Source of the DNA: Lunularia cruciata
Lineage: Eukaryota; Streptophyta; Marchantiopsida; Lunulariales; Lunulariaceae
Assembly (NCBI GenBank): GCA_948567375.1
Contig: OX419762.1
Coordinates: 18,544,001-18,608,000, forward strand
Direction: 5' to 3'
DNA: 64,000 nt
Under the pieces are notes generated by a model. It made no database searches. It was not told where the DNA came from and saw only the letters and a program-made list of their open reading frames with translations. The first letter of the stretch is position 1. The number at the start of each line of letters is the position of its first letter. Made by a program: the position numbers and the translations under genes. Positions 23,561 through 32,783 of this stretch are shown one piece after another.

Positions 23561-23997
23561 TGTAAAAGACCGAAACCGAGGAGAGAAATAGGAGAATGGA
23601 AACTCACATTGGAACACTTGAATGAGGGAAAACTCCGAATGCCTAGGATGAGCTTTGGCTTTGGTATTTATAGGTAGCATACAAGGCACTTGAGAAGCTT
23701 CCTCAAGCCGCTTTCTTAGAGTGCAAGCCAAGTTAGCTAGGAAGCTTCTCAAGAAGCTTCCTTCTAGAAGTCGCCTTCTTGGCGTGCAAGCTAAGCTAGT
23801 TGGAAGCTTCTAGAAGCTTCTTTCTAGAAGCTACTTACTTAAGGTGCAAGCTAAGCTAACCGGGAAGCTTCCCAAGAAGCTTCCTAGATACTTCCGGAAT
23901 ATTCTAGGCTACTTTGTCTTATGTGCTACTTCGTAAGCCCGACTACTTCGTCGCTAAACTCCTGACTAATTTCGTTGCTAAACTCCATATTGTTACA
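23561..23997 (-). repeat. Family B 5' LTR (nested copy)
   Basis: TATA box at 23665-23672. Perfect GAA/TTC array at 23803-23820, with a further GAA unit next to it. One copy of a short AAGCTTCTC duplication found in the 3' LTR is missing. Confidence 0.95.
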
Positions 23998-24002
23998 AAG
24001 GT

Positions 24003-24640
24003 GGAAGTTATTGCACGTATTCCTCGGCCTACAGATGTGAGCAGAGTGTGAGCATTCCTTGGGTTGGTGAACTTATATCACTGCTATGTTAGAGGATTTA
24101 GTGCCATTGGCAAGGCCTTGACAAAGCTGACCAAGCTTACACAAGAGTGTTGTTGGGGGGATGAGCGAGAGAGAGTTTTTGTAGAGCTCAAGGAGAGATT
24201 GACATCTGCTCCTGTTTTGAGGAGACCGATTAGAGGATGACCATTTCAGGTTCATATTGATTGGAGTATGTTGGGGCTTGGAGCGGTGCTCATCCAACAT
24301 GATGATGAGGGGAAGGAGTTTGTGGTGGCCTATGCTAGTCGCTCCAACAATTCAGCGGAGGCAAAGTATAGTTCATATGAGGGAGAGTGCTTGGCAGCAG
24401 TTTGGGCAGTAGCACATTTCTGATGTTACCTATTTGGTAACCCCTTTACTCTCATCACTGATCATTAGCCACTAAAGTGGTTGATGGAGTCCGACAAGCT
24501 TTCAAGGAAGCTTGCACAATGGGCTTTGATTTTACAAGAGTATGATTTCACGATTGTTCACAGACCTAGAGTGGTGAACCGTGCAGATGGGTTGAGTAGA
24601 AACCCATGTCCCAGCCAGTAGGATCAGACCGGAGCACATT
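24003..24640 (+). pseudogene. Family A RT thumb and RNase H, broken
   Basis: Reading resumes with VEVIARIPRPTD and AFLGLVNLY (RT thumb), then RNase [36 protein letters not shown] and LITDH-PLKWLM. Stops lie at 24049 (TGA), 24238 (TGA), 24421 (TGA) and 24466 (TAG). The usual residue at each is Arg (CGA) or Gln (CAG), so these are single C-to-T changes. No full-length protein remains. Confidence 0.8.
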
Positions 24641-24666
24641 GGCATAGTGAGACAAATGAGGAGATA

Positions 24667-26087
24667 GTGCTAGGTTGGCATGCATGGGCCTTTCTGTGTA
24701 TATTTTTAGAGGCTTTGGTGGTATCTCTCTCAACGCATACAAGAGGAGTTATTGAGGTTACAAATCCAGAGAGTGAAGATATTGGTACAGTTCAACGAGA
24801 CATTCATGATGATGTCTTAGTGATGGACTATCTTTGCATTGGTGTTGTGGGTGGCACAGTTGGGGCCAAGGAGAGAGACCAAGTTCTTCAGCGAGCCAGA
24901 CGGTTCAGATTGGAGTGCAGACATCTTTTGCGTGTATGGGAGGATGGTAGAGTGCGAGTAGTACCACTTCCATCACAGAGACCACAGTTGGTCCGTCATG
25001 CTCATGAGGAGCTAGGGCATTTTGGAGTAAAGCGTACGTATAGCTTACTCTAGAGTCATTATTGGTGGCGCGGTATGCAGACCGAGGTACAATAGTTTGT
25101 TGCCAGATGTGTGGTTTGTGACCGAGTTAGAGCATCATTCAATGCTCCCATGCCACAGTTACACCCATTACCTATCATGGGATTGGGTTACCGTTGGAGT
25201 TTGGACTTTGCTGAACCTTTACCGCTGGCTGTGAGACATCATCGGTATGTTTTGGTGATGGTGGAACACTTCTCCAAGTGGATTGAGTTGGTGGCACTTC
25301 TTGACAAGTCTAGTGAAGGGACATCTTACTTGTTCTTGGATCAAGTTCTTAGTCATTTTGGTGCACCAGCTGAGGTTTTGACTGATCAAGGTAAAGAGTT
25401 CTTGGGAGAGTTTCAGGTCTTGTGTGACAAGGCTTTGATTGACCATCGTACTACATCTCAAGATCACCCTAAGGTAGATGGCTTAGCAGAGAGAGTGGTT
25501 CAGACGGTGAAGAGAGGATTGTGAAAGTATGGTTTGCAGAGAGGCCACTTGGGAGATTAGGATCTCTAGCTACCTTGGTTGGCCATGGGCTATCGGTTCA
25601 GCCGGCAAGCCTCCTTAGCATCCTTCTCTCCGTACTTTCTACTCTATGGAAGAGATCCAAATTTACCTGTAGCCATTTGTCGAGATGCTACTATAGTTTT
25701 GGACTTGGATGACCCCGATGTATGGACGAGCGCATGTTCTCAGCAAGCAGAGATCTTTCGGAGAGTGATACCGATGGCCTTTGAGAACTTGGTGATTGCT
25801 CAACATAAAGATACTTTACGCTATGCTACCATTCAAGGAGGAGGTTATAGACCCTCGATCCGTCGATTTCATCCAGGCGACTATGTATATCTACAGCAGA
25901 TAGCACCGACGACACTTGATGTTTCGATAGGCCGCACTATCTTGAGAGTGTGTGAGGTTTTGCCATCTGGAGTCCTTGTGTTGGAAGGACATGATGGTGT
26001 TGTTTGGAAGGATCATGTGTGCAATTGTGCGCCATGCCACCTCCCAAACATTGATGGTACTATGGACCCAAGCTTGGCACTTGTACG
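24667..26087 (+). pseudogene. Family A integrase, broken
   Basis: The zinc-binding HHCC region spans about 24990-25125 (VRHAHEELGHFG ... ARCVVC), with TAG stops at 25051 and 25093. The catalytic core has all three acidic residues: Asp in RWSLDFAEPL (about 25195-25220), Asp in VLTDQGKEF (about 25375-25400) and Glu in LAERVVQT (about 25480-25505), with 34 residues between the last two. A TGA at 25522 and a frameshift follow. The C-terminal domain (25579-26087) is open for about 170 codons. Confidence 0.85.
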
Positions 26088-26245
26088 TGCAGGCTTGAGG
26101 TGTATGTTATGTGGCTCTTCTAGTGGAGCTGCTACTATGTTAGTGTGTGATAGCTATTTGAGAGGATGGCATATGGCATGTATGACTCCTTCCCTCACGT
26201 TGGTTCCTCGGGGATAGTGGTTATGTCCTAGATGTACTTGACCTA
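26088..26245 (+). pseudogene. PHD-type zinc finger at the integrase C-terminus, damaged
   Basis: After the integrase the frame reads CMLCGSSSGAATMLVCDSYL and then RGWHMAC ... W-L-C-P-R-C. This is the C4-H-C3 layout of a PHD finger, with the hallmark C-D-x-x-x-x-G-W-H-x-x-C core and the Trp before the last Cys pair. One zinc ligand (expected Cys in C-D-x-C) reads Tyr (TAT), and a TAG at about 26216 lies just before the Trp. PHD fingers bind histone H3 tails, so it may have done the targeting job that chromodomains do in family B. That role is inference. Confidence 0.7.
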
Positions 26246-26410
26246 TAACTAGTTCATTCTTTATATGGTATAGATTGCAGACATGCGACTAACGATGGAG
26301 CTCCATAGCACCCGGCCTCCTGATCTTTGCCCATTAGAAGGTATACCATATACTTAGAGTAGATAGCTATCTAGAGTTAGAGGGACCTAACCACCAGCTA
26401 GGAGGGCAAT

Positions 26411-26517
26411 TGTGGCACTTTAGAGTCTATGTATGACTTATGTGTGAGTTGTGCTTCTATAGTGTATGATGTTGACAATGGTGTATGTTGTGTAGCGATG
26501 TATATACGGATGACAAC
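26411..26517 (+). repeat. Segment upstream of the right family A LTR, duplicated downstream
   Basis: This 107-bp stretch, preceded by a purine-rich GGAGGGCAA tract, recurs almost unchanged at 26968-27076, immediately after the LTR block. Starting with TGTGGCAC after a polypurine-like tract, it could itself be the true start of the LTR. Confidence 0.8.
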
Positions 26518-26967
26518 TGTCACACCATTTGTAGTGTCACATCTAGATTGCTCGGACACTGGAGTTCTAATGATAGTAGTTAGAGTTATTTTAGCAATAT
26601 CTCAGAGACTACTTTCCGACGGTCAGATTTTGTGTTTGGGGTATTGACTTCACGGTAGGGCCCACCGTCACTTTGCACCGTTCGCACTGTCAAGTGTGCA
26701 GTCAGCATGACCGTTAGGGTTTCAGAGCTAGCTCGAGTCCAGGGGGTATAGTTTCAAAGTGAGCTCCAGAGAGCTCACTTCTCTGATGTTGAGCCTTCGA
26801 GTTACTGGCTATGGTGGATAGAGGCCAATGAACGTCACCTGGATTCTCTATGCTGGAGTGGGTGAGACTTGACTATAATCAGTGCCCAGTTGTTAGTAGT
26901 TTATAGAGTGACAGATCAAGTACTGATTTGAGTTGAGTTGAGTTGAGAGTGGTAAACAATCTGATTA
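26518..26967 (+). repeat. Family A right LTR
   Basis: Aligns with 11939-12380. It ends GGTAAACAATCTGATTA and then runs straight into the duplicated segment, whereas the left copy continues into CATCAAAGAAG. Confidence 0.8.
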
Positions 26968-27076
26968 TTGTGGCACTTTAGAGTCTATGTATGACTTATG
27001 TGTGAGTTGTGCTTCTATATTGTATGATGTTGACAGTGATGTATGTTGTGTAGCGATGTATATACGCACGACAACT
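26968..27076 (+). repeat. Second copy of the 107-bp pre-LTR segment
   Basis: Nearly identical to 26411-26517 (about five differences). The match stops exactly where the LTR block begins in the first copy. Confidence 0.8.
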
Positions 27077-27184
27077 TCAATATTTATAAAGAAAAGTACT
27101 GATTGAATCACTACTGTTTTATGGAATTGATTTTATAACATCATCTTGAATTTATTTCCAGTCTTGTTCGTGATGTCATTAAAG

Positions 27185-27407
27185 AGAATGTAGCGAACAA
27201 CAAAAGTAACCACATCTAAAGATATTTCATTGGTGAAGAACGATGACACATATCTCCAACGCGAACTAATTGCCACTTTCACTTGGTAAGCAACAAGAAT
27301 GTAGCGAACAACAAAAGTGACCACCAACTATTGATATTTTATTGGTAAATAACGATAACACATATCTCCAACGCTAACTAATTGCCACTTTCTCTCAGTT
27401 AGCAACC
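27185..27407. repeat. Tandem duplication, 112-bp unit, two copies
   Basis: AATGTAGCGAACAACAAAAG ... CACATATCTCCAACGC ... AATTGCCACTTTC appears twice with minor changes. Confidence 0.8.
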
Positions 27408-27479
27408 TAGGTAAGGACCACATCAACTCCAATGCTAACATCTCAGGAGTTTCTTGATTAGTAATTGTTGTTTACATTA

Positions 27480-28200
27480 AAATTAAAATTTTAATATTGA
27501 TATTTTATACCAAAATTGATTATTTATTATAGTATAATACAATTTAAAATATAAAAAAATAAATTTATAAAAAAATAAAAAATACTATATTATCAAAGAG
27601 AGGAGAAATATAAAATAATAGATATGAATTTCTATTTTATTACAAAAAAATTTAATTGAAGTCATGTTTAAATATAAATATTAAAATTTTATTTAAATAT
27701 AAATAAATTATTTATTATATGCAATTAAATATGAAATTACATGTTTAATTAATTTAAAATATTAAATAAACAATTACCTAAAAATATTAAAATATATATT
27801 AAATTTTATTTATATAAATAAAAAATAAAATATTTTACTTTATTTATTAAATAAATTAATATAAAAATATGTTAAAATTTATCCAATATTAATAATATAA
27901 ATATTTAAAATCAGTGAATAAAATTTTATTCTAAATCTTTTATTTATATTAAAAAACTGAAAAATAATAATAACAAAAGATTATTTATTAAAATTAAATA
28001 TTCCCATAGAATAATTATAAAACAAATATAACCATCGAATATAAATATTAATATTAATATACTTGAAAAATTTAATAATATAAAATTTAATATTATAAAA
28101 ATTAGTGATACACATCGGTTTAGAAGAGAATTAATAATTAATTTCTTTCATATAATTTTGAGTTTTAGATAAATAATATTAATTACTGAATATAGAAAGT
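27480..28200. other. Very AT-rich low-complexity tract
   Basis: Almost entirely A and T, built from TTTAAATAT, AATAAAT and ATTTATTA words. No coding frame. Could be a scaffold-attachment or heterochromatic spacer; nothing further is visible. Confidence 0.6.
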
Positions 28201-28555
28201 GCTAGATCAAAAGTATTTCTGGACAAAATAATCCATAAACAAGAGCTTGTGTTTGTATAATCCAATCACTACCCTTGGGCGCTTCACCGTCCTTGCTTTA
28301 ATACATTGACATAACATATACATATATCTGCCCACCAAAGAAAAAAAGGTGTAAATACGTGGTGAAAGCACATAAACTATAGACCTATAGACGCATATCT
28401 CACCCGTGAAATCTAAGACTAAAATCTCCTGAAATATAGAATATAGACAATAGATTGATCAAGGTGGATAAACAAGCATTACTACGCAGGTAACATCTCT
28501 ATAATTATCATCCTTCTCTTTCATCATATGACAAATGAAAGAGAATGTTACCGGG

Positions 28556-29520
28556 TAGGAAAAAAGAAGGATGGGAATGTCACATCAAGCCAAACAAGGG
28601 AGAGACAAAAAAGGTAACATGGGGTTAAGTTCCAAGAGAATCTATATGAGAAATCTGCCATACCCCACTTAAAATATAAGAGCTATGGAATATCTGAATA
28701 AATATCAATTAATATGATTGCTCTCCTTTGGATTGCACCAATTATTGCACTTTGTATAACAATGGACACACATCTTCTAAAATATGCTGTAAAATATACG
28801 AGTGAGAGTGGTACCCTTTGGCGCCTAACATGATAAGCTCTTGTGTATTCCTTGACAAATGTGTCAAATGTCATGTCCATCGCTCCAAATAACTCCAAAG
28901 CTAGAGGAATAAAGAAGTGACCTCGCTGCATGCCCCTATACTTGGAAACCTTGCGACCTGATGGTGCACACATTGCACATCCAGGGGGATGGGTAATCAC
29001 TCCCTTTGAAATTGTATCTTGCATAGGGTCCATAACCACGACATATGCTACTATCATCTGATCATCTTGTACCAAGTATAAGTTTACCTTGACACGTGTC
29101 ATCTATAAAGCAGATGAACACTCAATCCAAGCCAAGTATCCACTCTCTCGTGCCATAGCAAACACTATGTCCCTAATGCATCATGGGTAACTATCCTCTG
29201 TCCTCCAAAAGGACACCTTTTCATGTGTACCGCTATTGCATCTAGTGTAGAACCACACTCACAAGTGAGTAATGAAGATACATATGGGTGGACCAAACTT
29301 AAATGAAACCTCATCGCTATAGAGAAAATAATTGGTGCGAGTTGGAATGCCCTAATGCATTGTCCAGCTAATGCATTGTCCAGCTAGGATCCAAGAGCTT
29401 ACACCTTTGCCGGAGCAAGGGCGAAGACATGCTCTACTAACCCAAGAAATGTACTAGTCCATTAAGAGAGAATATAGCGTATGCTCACACTTTCACTCCA
29501 CCAAGGAAGACTATAAAAAA
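28556..29520 (-). mobile_element. LINE-type retroposon 3' fragment (family C), copy 1
   Basis: The minus-strand frame 28683-29102 and degenerate frames upstream show the C-terminal pattern of many non-LTR retrotransposon polyproteins. There is a Cys/His patch (C-G-S-T-L-D, then H-x3-C-P-F-G-G, then HDA-x-RDIV; seen better in the copy at 48793-49158), followed by GHFFIPLALELFGAMD and a basic IQRRA end. A second copy at 48287-49245 and a fragment at 52150-52240 share the sequence. No RT core is present. A 16-bp unit (TAATGCATTGTCCAGC) is doubled at 29353-29390. Confidence 0.6.
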
Positions 29521-31420
29521 ATCTCACAATGTCGCTCCATATGACAAATCAGCCATTTGCAATTTCTCACATTTACAATTCTTGACCAATTTAATTAATT
29601 GACTACTATGTTATTGGTATTTGACTACTCTTTCAACAAGGTAAACGCAATGGGTCCCAAGCGTAAGGAAGTTTGGTCGCGAGATTGGCATTATATGACA
29701 AGGTGGTTTGATCTATTTGGAATAATAAAACTTTAATAGTTTGTAGATCAATTGTTAGATTGCAATAATATATTTTATCATTGGCCATTATGCTATTACT
29801 TGCTGTTCAATTTATAGGCACTCGTTTTAACCATTTATTTTTACTTACTTTTATGACATGATGGTATTATATATTTAGGCTAACAAAATATTTGGATATT
29901 GAGGAATACAAATTACTTGATATAACTGTATTTCAAGATATTGATAATCGTCATTATCATGTAAATATCTTTTCTATTAAACTATTTTACTCAAATGAAT
30001 TCTAATGGAGATTGAGATTGAATATTTCTTCCTATTGAACACTTATAGTTCAAAAAGAAATACAAACATAAACTATTAATTTAGATTAAAGCAATTTTAT
30101 TTGTTGGCACAAGTTATTTTTCAGTAAAATTAGTATACGGAAATAACAGTCTCCTTTTAATATTAATCTACCTTCAATATTTTAAATCACGCCAACTTGA
30201 GTTACAGTGTAAAATGTCACCGAGGTATTATAATGATAATAAGGGGTCATAAATTAGTTTAATTGACAGAAATATGAAAATAATCTATTTTTTATGCGAG
30301 ATTATAAGAATTACAAGGACTTAGTTCACAATCTACCGATTCTCGTCTTTCTAGTATTTATTGTGATCAAATATTAAATCAGAACCAGTTACAGTATTGA
30401 TGAACGTGTCTTCAAAATTGTGTGATTTTAGATTTTTCACTATATCTGTACAAATCCTTGAATTTTTTTAATAATAATTTCATTCTTAAGCTACAGTATC
30501 AAGAACATGAAACACATTAAAATACCTTCCTGTAACCATTGATGTCCATAGACAGACATCGATAAATCTTGATTGATGAATATTGAATGTAATGTTGAGT
30601 TTGTAGGGTACAAGCGACCAAGCATGAATATTCGGAAAATTACAAATATTCCACGGACTAACTCTCGATCATAACTCAAGAACGACCCATGGTTCATTCT
30701 AGAGTTAACTACAAACTTGTTTCCACTTGAACTTGAACTGCAAGAGCTCGCCGATGTCGATGATTCTCGTCTTTTCAAGAACTCATTTCGATCTCGATGC
30801 CCAAATCATCGTCAGCAGATCAGCGTGGACTCATGTTTCTGATCCCATCGTCCACTTCCACTGCACTCGCATCTGTCCAGTGATTCCAGCTTATAAATCT
30901 TCAAGTCACGGAGACCGGTAGTTACCCTTCACTGCAATCGGCCCGAATGCTAGTGTTACGCATATCAAAGTCTGCGTCAACTCTTGCATACATGCCCATG
31001 GCGGCTATTCCGCGGGCTGGTTTGCGCAATTTATTTAGATTGTCAGAAGTTTAACGGTGTGAATAGATCCATGTGATGGACTGATCCCTATAGCTTGAGG
31101 GTGCGAGCCAGTGTACAATATTCCTGGGAATTGAAAAGAATTAGTACGAGTATGAGTACTTGCTCTTCTCACTCCAAATTCCTCAGTTTCTGCTGCGACG
31201 TCTATATTCATACAAAGAGATGTATATGTTGATGTCAAGATGGACGTCAGCTGGCCATAGAGAGCCTCGAACTGGATACGAGATATACACATTCTGCTAC
31301 GTCTCACCCTCTTCGAACCCAATCTCCAATACCCAATCCAATACTTCCCATCAGCACACTCCTACATTTTGTATTGAATCCTTGAAGTGCGTGGCGTGAG
31401 ACAGAACTTGAGCAAGCATG
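29521..31420. other. Intergenic and 3' flank of the 31421-31966 gene
   Basis: AT-rich to about 30480. Between 30490 and 31400 base composition is more balanced and short frames occur on both strands (minus 30491-30778 begins with a Ser-rich MKRRESSTSASSCSS), but none is convincing. The last few hundred bases probably include the 3' untranslated region of the next gene. Confidence 0.35.
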
Positions 31421-31966
31421 CTAAAATTGCCATCGACGGATCGGAGTCCCTCTTATGTCAAGCATGTGACCATGGAGCCCAGGAGATTCCTGAGGAGATC
31501 CAGGAGGAGAAGCACTGGTGCTCGAACTTGCTGGATGTATCTCAGGAGACGAAAAAGAACTACTAGAGGAACTGTACGGCAAGTTGGCGTGATCATGACT
31601 GGAACTGGCTCTTTCCATCTGCATAGTTTCCTCCCTGGATCTACGCATTGCCTCCTGGAGCTGTGAATCGTCTTCATCTCCAACACTAGCTTCTCGTCTT
31701 CGTGCTTCGGCTAGCATTCTTCGTCCGGCCACTCTTTCTACATGGCCAGCTAACGCCTCTCTGTAGTCACCAAGATAAGGTGGGTTATAATTATATAAGT
31801 ATTTGTACCATCTGTTTGCAACGCAGAAGAGAACGACACCGCTCACTAAGAAAGCGAACGCTATGAGCGTAAGGTGTACATGATGTTGCGATGCGTCAAG
31901 CATTACTGGCCCGATTGGTGGTGAGGACGGCAAGAAATCTGGTACTCGTCCAAATTTATCTCCCAT
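31421..31966 (-). CDS. Single-pass membrane protein with ubiquitin-interacting-like motif
   Basis: An uninterrupted 181-residue frame that needs no introns. Residues 1-29 are polar and Pro-rich. Residues about 30-50 (VHLTLIAFAFLVSGVVLFCV) form one membrane helix. Aromatic/Pro residues (YKYLYNYNPPYLGDY) and a basic helical stretch with VAGRRMLAEARRRE follow. Residues 97-113 (DEDDSQLQEAMRRSREE) fit the UIM consensus of an acidic start, Leu, Ala, Ser and Glu at the proper spacing. The tail is Ser-rich, low complexity and ends RRWQF. I know no named family with this layout. A role in ubiquitin-dependent sorting at a membrane is inference. Confidence 0.6.
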   Translation of the reverse strand: MGDKFGRVPDFLPSSPPIGPVMLDASQHHVHLTLIAFAFLVSGVVLFCVANRWYKYLYNYNPPYLGDYREALAGHVERVAGRRMLAEARRREASVGDEDDSQLQEAMRRSREETMQMERASSSHDHANLPYSSSSSSFSSPEIHPASSSTSASPPGSPQESPGLHGHMLDIRGTPIRRWQF

Positions 31967-32749
31967 GGAAATTTCGAGTTTCTATGTCACGTACTTGATA
32001 AGTTGGCAGCACAAGCATAGCATCACCGTAATATCGCCAAATTTGACATCCAGATGATATCTGAGCAGAGTTTGCCACAGCAGTATCTAGAATGTACTCG
32101 ATACCTCAAGAATGCTGTAGACATTCTCATGTTCCTCAACCCAACTTCTCCGTGAATGTCAAGTTCCAAAGACTTGGAATTTGGACAGGAAAGTCTCAGT
32201 CCCAGAAAGACCTCGAGGCTTCCAAGAGAAACACCAGAATATGTCACTAATTAGTTTCTTATCCAGCCTTCTCAGAAGTGAAGGGCCGGGCAAAACTATG
32301 CTCCGTGACGGATATCATGTACCGATGTACTCTTACATGCGCTGTTACTTTCAATTGACAAGTTGATCCACCCAGAAAACTCTAACTATAGCTTGCTAGG
32401 GAGGGGAACCTATGTACCAAGAACCACAATTATGGCAGATGCTATATTGTTGTGTATTCTATAATAGAGCATTCACAGCTTCAACCATTGTGATCCATAT
32501 ACAGCAGCAGCATTCACAACTTCAACCAACTGATTGTCTAATCCTTGTAAATCCTGGAAAAGAAGCAAGCTGGAACAGGATTACGATGTTAGAAATCTAT
32601 AGAATAGAACCTCAGAGAAATTTGCGTGTTTACTAGGACGCTGGCTTACCGGCAAGGAGTTCAGCTTTACAAGAACACTGATTGCATGTGGACAACGAGC
32701 AGTTGTTTTGCTTCACAGAGCAGATAAAAACAAATCGTGTAAAGGTATG
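31967..32749. other. Upstream region of the 31421-31966 gene
   Basis: Probable promoter and 5' untranslated region on the minus strand. No clear coding frames. Confidence 0.35.
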
Positions 32750-32783
32750 GATTTGGCTCCACCTCACTAGGTGGAGCCAAATC
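32750..32783. repeat. Perfect 15-bp hairpin with 4-nt loop
   Basis: GATTTGGCTCCACCT and its exact complement are separated by CACT. It is not followed by a T tract and lies in non-coding DNA. Confidence 0.8.

Larger units (their letters stand above)
18324..24002 (-). mobile_element. Family B: nested Ty3/gypsy chromovirus, full length with target duplication
   Basis: The complete element is 18329-23997 (5669 bp), flanked by the 5-bp duplication AAGGT (18324-18328 and 23998-24002). LTRs of about 436 bp begin TGTAACA and end TCTTTTACA in element orientation. Minus-strand order: primer-binding site, gag with one CCHC, protease, RT, RNase H, integrase, chromodomain, polypurine tract. It interrupts the family A pol between the RT palm remnant and thumb. 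The LTRs differ at roughly twenty sites by eye plus two indels, so insertion was not very recent. It carries frameshifts and stops and a mutated integrase active site. Confidence 0.95.
11939..27076 (+). mobile_element. Family A: Ty3/gypsy-type LTR retrotransposon with DNA methyltransferase and PHD modules, decayed
   Basis: Two similar LTR blocks (11939-12380 and 26518-26967) bracket a plus-strand gag-pol that reads in order: gag, two CCHC knuckles, aspartic protease, C5-cytosine methyltransferase, reverse transcriptase N-part, (family B insertion), RT thumb/RNase H, integrase and PHD-type finger. Integrase after RNase H is the Ty3/gypsy order. The copy is dead: many in-frame TAG and TGA codons, at least three frameshifts in the methyltransferase, and loss of the RT core near 18225-18235. 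Removing the 5.7-kb family B insert leaves about 9.5 kb. A relic of the same family (LTR plus leader) lies at 58560-59989. DNMT-bearing retrotransposons have been reported in the charophyte Klebsormidium and in dinoflagellates (de Mendoza and colleagues, 2018). Whether this family is related to those cannot be settled from sequence by eye. Confidence 0.9.

Noticed and set aside
18709-23752. Many plus- and minus-strand frames over the nested element (for example 19256-19735, 22468-22806, 23324-23752)
   Set aside because: They overlap family B gag-pol or its LTRs in the wrong frame or strand.
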